In this document: positions 26,850-37,900 of the stretch, in pieces
Position numbering within the stretch: the first letter of the stretch is position 1
How the letters are laid out: every line of letters begins with the position of its first letter
Assembly (NCBI GenBank): GCA_963402885.1
Contig: OY727099.1
Span: 312,501 to 376,500 of the forward strand
Origin: Antedon bifida
Lineage: Eukaryota; Echinodermata; Crinoidea; Comatulida; Antedonidae
Direction: 5' to 3'
Length of the DNA: 64,000 bases
Made by a program: the position numbers and the translations under genes
The notes under the pieces: generated by a model
Seen by the model: only the letters and a program-made list of their open reading frames with translations
What the model was told of the DNA's origin: nothing
Databases searched by the model: none

Positions 26850-27430
26850 CAGTACATCGCCAGACGTCGCTCTGTGTCACTTAAATTTATAACTCAAATA
26901 TTATTTTAATTTTACTGTATATTTGGGAGAACAAATTTAATTTGTATTATTCGTTTCCATAATATTATGATAAATGCCAAAATATACAAAAAATACCATT
27001 TTTAGTTAAATTAATTTTCACTAAAGACTACCGACGTCTGAAAAGAGCCTATTTTTCTAGCGGGGGTACGTACTTAAGTTTGTAGCTGTTATTTTGTGGT
27101 CCATGCCCCCTTATCTTGCTCGAAAATTATTGTAAATACACAGTTTATCGGTCAAGCGCTGAAGTTTGAAAAACAGAGAATTGGTTTCTTTAAAACTTTT
27201 ATTTTATTCTGGTTTGGTTTGTTCATTAACAGCATCAAATATAACGCCAAAATGTGTGTTTAAAATCTCTTTACTTGGTGAACTTCATGCGTCGTTAGTT
27301 AGGCCTAGCGCGAATAGGGTAAACAGCTAAACATCGGGCGAACAAAAAGCCAAACCGACCGAGCTTCCAGCTTTGTTTATGTCTAGGGGTAGGCCTAGCT
27401 ATTTTTTTTTAGGGCTGAACATTTAGGACA

Positions 27431-30400
27431 ATGACTTCAAAAGATGATACAACTGAAGTATCTGATGAAGTTAGCCTTTTTGGTAGTTGCAAAGAAGATG
27501 AATATTTTGAACTACGAATTCCAGAAAACATTGTTGAATTACAACAAAAACAAACTCTTTCGAATCAAGATTTACAACAAGAGTTTGGCCGGTTACAAGT
27601 TAACATTGACAACTTGATGGTTGAGGTGTTAAGGTGCAAGTTATGCAAGTATAGGTGCATATTTCGTGAGGAAATAATACACCACATGAAAAATGTCCAC
27701 ATTGTTGAAAAGGAGGATGTTTCGTCCATTGCAACAGTTGTTGATGTTCTCATGAAAGGCTTGTCATCCGAAGCTCAAAAGTCCCAAAATTATCTGGAGC
27801 TAAACACTGTTAATCCCGAAAATGCAGCATCGGATAGTAACTCAGAAGTAAATTCTGTGAACTCTGTTGATCAAGATTTCAATGAATCTATTAGTATTAC
27901 CTCCGTTACTAGTACACAGCAAAATACAGAACATACACGTATTAATGAACCATCAGACAATATTGTGCTACAAGATGTAGTGGCAGATTTAGTTGTACAG
28001 GAAATGAACATAGAACATGATGGACAGAAAAGTTGTCATTCATCTGCAAAAGCAGTGGACAGCTCAGTCACGATTAATTGTCAAACTAGGCCTATGTCAA
28101 TCCAAAGTGTTACACAAGGATTCAATCCTATTCTTCATTCAAAAGTTGATCTTTCAGCTATTGCAAAATCTGCTGCAGCGTGTAACCCGAAGGCTACCAA
28201 GATTACAGTTTTTCAACATGTCATTGACTCTGAAACACCTACTGCCATTCACTTCCGTAAAAGTAGAAAGAGTGACGCCATCATTCCGACTAACGATTCC
28301 CTAGGTATATTATCTCCATTTTTAAACAAGGAATATCGTGGACAAAAGCATTTTGCCTGTACACAATGCCACGCTCGATACAAAACCGAAAATGAATTAA
28401 CAACCCACGTTGACAAGAAACACAACCGTGGCGAATCTGTGCTCTGTGAAATATGTGGTTTGGAGTTTGCATCGCAGAGCAGTGCAAAATACCATGCATC
28501 ACGTATGCATACGTCGCAATGTGAATTACTCAAGTGTGACAAGTGTGATTATGTGACAAGATTTGGAAAGCGATTAGAAATACACCGTGCCAGACATGAA
28601 TCAGACTTTTTCTGTAACGTTTGTAAAAAGTCATATGTCAGCAATCAGAAACTTGAAAAGCACTTCCAGTCGCCATTGCATAAAAATTTTGTCAATCCAC
28701 TTATTTGTGAACATTGCGGATACAGCTCAAAGAAAAAAGACAACTTTTTGGTACATATGCGGAAACATACTGGTGAAAAACCTTACAAATGCAATCATTG
28801 TCCTTACGCTAGTGCTGATGGCAGCACTCTTAAGGTAATTTTATGACACTGCATGTATGAAACTTTGACAGTTACATTCAGTTACAGTACATCAGCCATC
28901 TCAGCTCCAATACATAGTCTTACACATATACATACAAAGGTTAAAATATATAGATATGATCCTTCAGAAAACGTTGTAAAAGTAAAGTACAGACATTTTA
29001 AAGAAGATAGCAGAAAAAAATAGCAGATTTAATTTTTAGCTTAGTACAGTAATGTGATATTGGTTCATTTTTTCCAAAAAGAGCACATCTTAGAGACGGT
29101 CTTGTATAGACCAGCAGCTTTTTGTTTCAATAATTTGATGTTTTTTTAACTTTGCAGAAACATGTTATGGCCAAGCATTCCAACATCAGACCATTCAAAT
29201 GTCAATGGTGCAGCTTTTCATCTGTTGATAAGAAAGGTTTAACAGTTCATATTCGAAAGCACACAGGAGAGAGACCGTTCCAATGTAGCCATTGTAACTA
29301 TGCTGCAAAAAGAAGAAGCGCCCTCAAGATTCACATGGAAACACACATACATGGTACAGATAAAAAAAGTGCTTCTACTAATGACCCAATGAAGGTACAG
29401 TACTGGTTTTGTGTAAAAATGTATTTTTTTGGAATATGCGATTTTTACAGTGTATACTATAGTTCAGGGAAAAAATTAATTAAAAATAAAATTGTTATTC
29501 CAAGCAAAAACTAGTCAAATTGTCTTGGTTAAATTTAACCATTTATTTATTTTTTTATGAGTGAAATTATTATTAATATTATTATCATGTTTTAGGAGGA
29601 CACTACAAAATCTTTTTAAAAAATAATTTTTTTGTAACTAAATGTTAAATTTTTATAGCATTACAAGAAATGTACTATACATTTACATTTAATACTATTG
29701 TATTTTATATTACTACCTAGATTCTTAATAAAATTCTGCAAACTGAAGCAACACAAGTTGAACCTAAAGGGCCTCGGCAGCAACGGAAAAGTCTTCCAGG
29801 CAAGCAGAAACAAATTCAAAGTGGCAAACAAAATCAAGTGGCTAGCTTGCAATCTCCAATAACAACATTACAAAACCAGGTACCTAACTCAGCGATAATG
29901 CAGAACCAGGCACCTAACCCAGGTGTAATGATGGTCCAGGTAACCAGCACAGGTGCAATACAGAGTCAACCACTCATTACGGGTGTAATGCAGAACCAAG
30001 CACCTAGAACAGGTGTATTGCAGAACCAGGCACCCATGGCAGGTGTATTGCAGAACCAGGCACCCATGGCAGGTGTATTGCAGAACCAGGCACCCATGGC
30101 AGGTGTATTGCAGAACCAGGCACCCATGGCAGGTGTATTGCAGAACCAGGCACCCATGGCAGGTGTATTGCAGAACCAGGCACCCATGGCAGGTGTATTG
30201 CAGACCCAGGCACCCAATGCAGGTGTAGCACAGGGTCAGCTATCTATCACAGGTGTAATGCAGAACCAAGCACCCAGAACAGGTGTATTGCAGAACCAGG
30301 CACCCAATTCGGGTGTAGCACAGGGTCAGCAATCTATCACAAGTGTAGTGCATATTCATATACCACCCAGTGCAGGTGGTATACAGGCCCATTCACCCAG

Positions 30401-31037
30401 CACAGGTGTAATGCAGAGTCAGTCACCTGGTGCAAGAGTAATGCAGAATCAGGCATCTCATCCAGATGTAATAAAGGATCAGGCACCCAGCGCAGGTGTT
30501 GTTCACAATCAGCCACCCAGCACAGGTGTTGTTCAGAATCAGCCACCCAGCACAGGTGTAGTTCAGAATCAGGCACCCAGTGCAGGTGTTGTTCACAGTC
30601 AGCCACCCAGCACAAGTGTTGTTCACAATCAGCCACCCAGCACAGGTGTTTTTCACGATCAGCCACCCAGCACAGGTGTTGTTCACAATCAGCCACCCAG
30701 CACAGGTGTTGTTCAGGATCAGCCACCCAGCACAGGTGTTGTTCACAATCAGCCACCCAGCACAGGTGTTGTTCACAATCAGCCACCCAGCACAGGTGTT
30801 GTTCACAATCAGCCACCCAGCACAGGTGTTGTTCACAATTAGCCACCCAGCACAGGTGTAGTTCACAATCAGCCACCCAGCACAGGTGTAGTTCACAATC
30901 AGCCACCCAGCACAGGTGTTGTTCAGGATCAGCCACCCAGTGCAGGTATCATAGAAAACCAGGAACCCATCACAGGTGTTACGGCAAACCAGACACCCAC
31001 CCCTGGTTTTAATCTTAGATCAAGCACCAAACACTAA
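27431..31037 (+). CDS. C2H2 zinc-finger protein with repetitive C-terminus (internal TAG)
   Basis: Three coding exons: 27431-28834, 29158-29394 and 29721 onward, all in phase with GT-AG introns. An N-terminal finger (C-x2-C at residues about 69-72, ending HH-x3-NVH) is followed by about 200 acidic, Ser/Asn-rich residues. Then come eight C2H2 fingers from about residue 309 through exon 2, two joined by TGEKPY and TGERPF linkers. A nuclear DNA-binding regulator is the obvious reading, but I cannot name an orthologue. Exon 3 encodes a basic stretch (KGPRQQRKSLPGKQK), then about 35 copies of a ten-residue repeat. A TAG at 30840-30842 ends the frame at about 920 residues. Ignoring it, the same frame continues through more repeats and a unique tail to a TAA at 31035-31037 (about 985 residues). 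The start ATG follows a leader with no nearby competing ATG. Confidence 0.85.
29863..30990 (+). repeat. 30-bp coding minisatellite in zinc-finger exon 3
   Basis: Tandem 30-bp units encoding ten residues. Two main subtypes occur: QAPMAGVLQN, about six nearly identical copies at about 30020-30200, and QPPSTGVVHN, about a dozen near-identical copies at about 30500-30930. Degenerate units lie at both ends. Unit length is a multiple of three, so copy changes keep the frame. One unit carries CAG to TAG at 30840-30842. Confidence 0.95.
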
Positions 31038-31973
31038 TGTTAGGATAAAATACCCACTAAGGTGGAATACAATTCCTAGATGTAGCGGTATTATTATTAT
31101 ATACTGTACCTGGTAAATGATTGATATATAAACCATGTCTCTATGTGCTATGTGGACAAGATGCTTGTTATTGAAATTCTTCTGTAAAGCTCACTAATTC
31201 ATCCATCCAGGTACTGTGTAGAGCCAGTACAGTGGGGTACCTTTTACTCATCACAAAAGATGCACTAGGTTTTTTGCAATTGTGTACACCAAACCCAAGT
31301 TATTGTGAAACGCCAATGTACAAGAGGAGTGTAAGATCATTTAACTACCATTTCTCAACATACATGCATAACTGAATTATTTTAAATTGAGCTGATGAAA
31401 CTATTATACCGTAATATACAATACATGGGTGTTTCTAGATATTTTAAAGGGATTAGTTCTATCCAATTTACATGGTCTGAAGCCACCCAAGACGTTGATA
31501 TTTCCTAACAACTAATTCGCACATAATAATAATGATTGTAAATAAATTGAAAGTTGTTTAAGTTTTCTTGGTATTAGTTTTCTTGTAGAGCTTCAATAAT
31601 ACAAACTTCAATGCATTCGTGCATGTGTTTATTTTTCTACATGTCTATATACGCGATGTGGATGTGGCATTAGAAGAGTATTCTGGGGATTGACATACAA
31701 TACTAGGCTACTACTGATTCTCCAGATGGAACGAGTAACATTGACATGGTGTAAAAGATTGGTTTTCAAGATTGCTACAGTATTTTAAAGCACACACTAG
31801 ATGAACTCAATTGTTATCACAATGTAAACAACCTAACTTCCAACCTATCATTTGTTTACAGTATTCGAAGTACACGAAATTAAGTTAAGACTAAACAAAG
31901 TTCTTTCTGTATAAGTTTAATCATTACTTTTTAGTTTACAATTAATTTGATGTCTTTTTGCAATAGTTTAGAG
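31038..31973. other. Tail-to-tail 3'UTR region
   Basis: A 936-bp gap between the stop codons of the zinc-finger gene (plus) and the FSIP2-like gene (minus). AATAAA at 31541-31546 could serve the plus-strand gene, and the reverse-complement AATAAA at 31628-31633 the minus-strand gene. No further gene seen. Confidence 0.5.
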
Positions 31974-34900
31974 TTATTCCTTGTCAACGATTGGAGGTTC
32001 TGGGCTTTTTGGCCGCTCCAACTCCTCTTCAGGTGCCTCTGATTTGCAATCGAAAGTCGATGTATTTAATACTATTTCTGCCGAGCTTGGCCGAGATATC
32101 TCTGGTAGGTTACTACCTGTAGATCGTACTGAATCGGTCTGGTCCGATGTCGCAATAATATCCTCTTCATTTACAGGTCGCAAACGGTTTTGATCAGACT
32201 GCGGGCGATTCAGTAACCGACCAGATGATGAGGATTTCAATTCAATGCTGGCTTCAACGGTGGCAACTGTTTTAACATTGTCCTGCTGTGATGTTGATGA
32301 AATATGTTGCACGGGGTTATTATTAACGTTTTGTTCATCTAGTTCTGTCATACTTTTTACACAACCTTTGTTAGCGGTGTTGTTCATAACATCTTTAGAA
32401 ACATCTTGGCTTCTTTCATTATTGCACTCTGAAGACGTTCGAGATTGCACAATATTATCTTTGATATTCGCAGATTGACAATCTGTTAACGATGAACTGG
32501 TTAGGTTGACATCTTCAGTTTTAGAGGATGTCTTCCTGGCCGGTTTCTGATTTTCGGTACACTGTGAAAGTGTTTTAGATGGAGCCGTACTAAGCACGCA
32601 CTTGCTTTTCTCATGACAGCTAGTTGACGATAAGACAGGTGCATCGATTGAAATCTTTACTTCATTTTCAGAAGGTGTTTTGCCTACATTTTCTGAACGC
32701 TTGGCATTCTGCTGTGATGTTTGGGAAGGTGTTTTAATCTTAACCGTATCGCCGATAATCTGAATATTGCTCTTTACAGACTGACAACTAGAAGGTGTTT
32801 TAATGATACCATCTTTTTTCTCATCATTGTTACTTTGTGAACATTTTCTGGTCTTGCTGTCACTCTTTGCAGAGTGGCAAGATGTTTTCGAAAAAGATTG
32901 GTCAACTTTATCTTGGGAAGATGTTTTGCCATTAAGATCTCTGCTACCATCACTCTGAGAGGAATTTTGACTCTTTGTAGACTGGCAGCTTTGTGACGAA
33001 CCTATCGTATGTTCGATAACACTCGCTCCTTCTTTTGCCATTGTGTTTACAAGGTTAGATGTGTTAGTTTCGCTGTGCGTTGGTGAACTTCTAGACTGTG
33101 CAGTACTGCTTTTTCGTTTGCTACTTGATTTTCTAAAGTGGTTGCCTGAACTACTAGATTTTACGCTTACCGTTCCACTTCCTTTTCTGGATACCTTGCT
33201 TGAACTTTGGCGAGAGCCTACACTTTGGATTTGTGACGATTGGCTTTGCGAATCGCGCCCTTTTTGAAGATCTTGCTCTACATTAGGTTCAACCGCGATC
33301 GTAGAAGATAGTTTTTGTATTTTGATGGATGATGAAAGCTGGCTCTGATTTATGCTATGTATTGATTCACTAGCCTTCTTAGATGATGATGTATTGGAAC
33401 GCTTATCTGATGCATTCATTGGGATAGACCCATGACTTGTTTTTGACGCTTTTGTTGTTGAATCATTGACTTTAGTAGAATCTGCTGCGTAGAGTCTGTT
33501 TGAGTTCACGCTTGATTTCGCACTTACCATGGCTGAATGTGAAATTTTCCCGGATGTTTTATTTCTATGACTGTTCTGTAGCGTAGATCTACTGGTATTA
33601 CTAGATTTAGACTTTCCAGAGTATACCTCGGCAGTTGATAACGTATAGGTATCAGATTTGTGTCCTTTTTTAATGCTGGATACACTTTTCTGACAACTAC
33701 TTAGAGACTTTGTAGATTTATTCACACCAACTTCTGATTTAACTTTTCTGTGTGATGAGTTTTTGGTAACAGGTCGTCGTAATGAGGAGGAAGATGGATG
33801 TTCACGCTGATAAAACAAAAGAAAATAATTGATTAAAATCATCACTTTTTGACTCTTAATCATTACCAGGCGTAGACATATTCAGTTTAAACGTATTTTT
33901 AGTCGCATGCAAACTCTACAGCTACTCTACGGTCGGTTGGTCGGTCGGTAAACACTAACTCAAATTTGAGCACGCGACTGCAGCCATGTATATGGCCTTG
34001 TTATTTTTCTGCAAAATACACAGGCACCTATAAGAACCGGTTTTTCATAAAACAGTGATGGGTTCTACATCAATTTAACGCTCTGTCTACACTATCAAAC
34101 TAGTTTGCCAAAAAGTGTGCATAAATATGATAATGATATGCTTAAATATGGTAGTGATATGACATCATCATGTCCATAATATGGGCACGTCACATTTTGT
34201 TGTCACATAAAGTTTGATAGTGTAGACACATAGCTTAAGGTGATACAGCCAAAGCAGTCCGCAACTCGTTTTTAGTCAATTAAATAATGCTTTTAAATAT
34301 TATTTGTTATAGACATGAACTATGACAATGACAAACGTAACAAACACATTTACTTTTTTGGAAGGTGGTCTCGGTTCAACTGCTTTCCTTTCAGCAGAAT
34401 GTTTCAGTGATGGAATATTTTCTTCCTGATGACTCTCCTGTAATTAATGTAAACAAAATTATGTATTAAGTTTCGTTGCTGCTGTAAAAGAGTAATTTGG
34501 TTTAGTATAAGCAAAGCAAAACCAAATAAAGCGTTCTTGTATTATTTTTTACTGACCTCTTTGTGCAATCTTGTTGTTGACACTGGTGGCGTCTCCGTTG
34601 GTTTATTAGTCTCCACTTGTGCTCCTGGCTGTAATGCATTACGGATTGCATCGATCTCATCTGTAGTAATTTCATTTTTAGTACCAGATTTAAGTGAAGT
34701 TTTCGAAGACTCGTTTCTTTGATCAGTGGATTCTACGGTGTCTTTTGTCTCTGTGTTAGTTATATCAGAAGATGATTGAGTAATTTCTCCATTTTCTATC
34801 TTAGAGGATACTGACAATTTTTTTCTGTCATCAATTATGTTATGAGACGACTTGTGTGATTCTGTTGATACGTTTTTTGTAGACAGTCCTGATATAGCCT

Positions 34901-37900
34901 AAATGATGACAAAACATATATTAAAGATTAAATTGATGACTACGACTGCTTTCTACGTCTTTAAACAGTAGTATTAATAACTAAGTAACTACATTATACC
35001 TCGATTTTTTTTTTACAACGTTTAAATATAATGTACTACGGTATTATTAAATGTAACTATTTCGATACCTTATTAGTATGTTGAACATCTAACATGTTTT
35101 CAGTGTCCGAACCAAGATGCATAGATTGTGCCCTTGCGTTTTTAAGAGAATCATGGTTTGTTGTTTCGATAGTGTCCAATGACTTGACTCTACGATCAGT
35201 CTGCGTACTAGAGTGACCTTCTTTAGTTTCAGTTGTTACTAAATTATTATCGTCAGATGTCTTATGTCTACTGGAAGTAAAAAAGTCCTTTACGGATGAC
35301 ACGAATCGAGAGAGGAAACTTTCCGACCTGCGTCTTGTTCGTGAATTGATCGATGAAGATGCATCAGATATTAATACAGTTGGTCGTAATGGTTCCGATG
35401 CCACGACTCGTGTCTTACCACCGTTTCTTCGCAATGCCTCCTTAAATGATTTTGCACTGTTGCTACGTTTACTATGATGACTGGTGGCCGACTTCCGTCT
35501 TTGTACGCTACTTCGTGACGCTTTGGATTTTGTTGACTCTTTTGAATTGGTTTTTTTACTAGTTCTGCTCCCTGATGATTTTCGTCCCTGTAAGTTATTT
35601 GTACCCGGAAGCCATTCATTATACAATTCAACGTCATCAACGTTCTTAGAACGTGTTGAAACTGTACTAATTACGACCCCCGGAGACTCATCAGTTTCGG
35701 TAATGATTTCAGCGTGTACACGATGGGTCGTATCCAATACACCATCTTCACCTAGTTTAACGTCGGAACATTCGTTATTATCAACCTGTATAGCTGGTAA
35801 ATCACATTGGACTCTCTTTAGAACGTCACTAACCATTTGGTCAGCAAACATATCGAGATTCTCGTCATTCGTTTCTTCTTCCTCTTCTAGTTCCTCAGTT
35901 ACATTTTCAGATACATCTTCTAGCTGGTGTTGTTGGTAATACGTTCTCCTCTTTGGCAAATAACAGAAACCCCCGACATCATCAACCGTCATAACATTTT
36001 CCTCATGATGTAGTTCTTCCTCAGACTGTTCAACCAAAATGTTATGTGCTTCTTGAATATCTCCTGATCTAAGAGATGCTCTGCGTTGAGACAGCTGCTG
36101 TGTCAAAACTCCACGAAGGCATTCAGCAGTACCTTTACAATTCGTCATATCAGGTTTGAAAACATCTCGGAAAGAGTTTCGTTCAAGTGGTTTATGTGCC
36201 ATTTGATAGGAATTGTTAGGTTTGACAGATATTGCTGCCAAGTTAGAGTCGACTGTGTTCTGGTCAATATTTAATTGGATATCATTGAAAACAGGAACTA
36301 TATCTGGTACAGTGTGGCGTCTTTGAACATTTCGTTCATTGAATGACATTCTTCTCATACTGCCTCCTAATCGTAAAGCACCTTCCGAAGATGTAGCTCT
36401 TTCTTCTTCTAATTCATGGAACCCACGAAGAGTTTCTGGTGCCAATATTGCTTCGTTGACTGATCTTCGGCGAGAGCTAATGGCGTTAATATTTGGTGGA
36501 ACAGGAGATTGTTCCGTTGCTTCCTGTGCCTGCCAGTCTCCATCTCCATTTGTTGACGATGCCTATTAGAACAAGTTGAGTATAGGTATAATCAGAATTT
36601 AATTAATTAATCTAACAGGTCAGTCAAAGATCAAATGTCTTTTCTTCAGTAGGAAAATGCATTAATCTATTTTGCAAAAAAAATCACATACCGTATTGTC
36701 AATTATACCAATAATATCTTCTTCCTCATCCTCACAATCGGTGACATCTTCTTCTGAAGAAGAAATGTAGTGCAGATCTAAACTAGTATCGTCCATCATA
36801 TTGAGTACAGAAGATAAAACAATACTTTGACGTCGAATGTTATCCTGTGCCACAGAAACAGTTTGTTCGGGTTGCGTCATTGGTGTTTCTAAATTTAGGT
36901 TATTCTCAAGGTACTCAATAGCACTATCAATCGCTTGCCCTACGATGTTATTTGCCGCTGTATACCAATCATCCTAAAATGTATTACAAAAATCAATGTT
37001 AATTTATTATTTTTATATTTGCTTTAATAATCTTTTGGCAATAACCTTATTTATGTATACTGTTGTTTTTTTGTTATGTTTATGTATACAATATATTCAA
37101 TGTAAATTACCTCCCCGTCTGATCCTCCAATAGCATCAACCACATCACAAGATCTAAAATAATAGTATACTAATAAGTGTATGCACGTATATGAAAGTAG
37201 TTGCAAGCCGTTTGAAGACCCCCATTATTTCTAGTTTCAGCATATAATACGGAGGTATATGTGTGTTTTTTCATAAATCTTATATAACCAGTATAGGGAA
37301 ATCTTTGTGACAAGCGCTTCAACGAGTCATTTTTTTAGTATTTGAAAATATCAACAATGCAAATAACTGTAGTTTGCGCTGGTTTATTTACGGTTTTAAT
37401 ATGGAATTTTATCTTGGGGTATGCAGTAGGTAATGACGCGATTTAGATAGATCTAGTTGTGTATTAAACTGGTGAAAATAGTGCTTCATTTATGATATAA
37501 TGAAGTCTAAGTTACGACAATCAAAAACATCCTAAACAACCCTCATACGATCGAAGAAACCAGATTGCAATTGAGCGTAATCATCACACCTCAATATCTT
37601 TATAGACATGTTTTCTTCAAAATTACCTTTTACTAATATTGTTCTCACTTCCACCTTGTGAGGACCGTGGGCTTAAGTAATACCCATCATACCCTTCCTC
37701 TTCCGCTACGTCTTGTAAGATATTACAAATTAGTCCTTTTGCAAGCGAGTCAACACTTCTTGGTTCAATATCAATCGTAGACATATTATCTAAAAAACAT
37801 GCAAGATGTTAATGTTTTGACTACACATGCTTAATCTCCTATCTCCCCAGAGTTTTTCAAAGCGATCTTTCACCCCATCTGTTTACGTGTACACCGGGTT

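Larger units (their letters stand above)
31974..37153 (-). other. FSIP2-like Ser/Thr-rich C-terminal region (last six exons)
   Basis: Exons 37111-37153, 36692-36973, 35069-36562 (498 codons), 34557-34898, 34354-34437 and 31974-33806 (611 codons with stop). The 36692-36973 exon holds a predicted amphipathic helix (NNIVGQAIDSAIEYL) and an acidic patch (SSSEEDVTDCEDEEED). The two large exons are rich in Ser, Lys, Thr and Gln with many basic-Ser phosphorylation-like sites and no recognised fold; they are probably disordered scaffold sequence. Confidence 0.75.

Noticed and set aside
29966..30936. Long antisense open frames (up to 199 codons) across the zinc-finger exon
   Set aside because: They are the reverse reading of a 30-bp repeat whose length is a multiple of three, so a stop-free frame repeats without selection.
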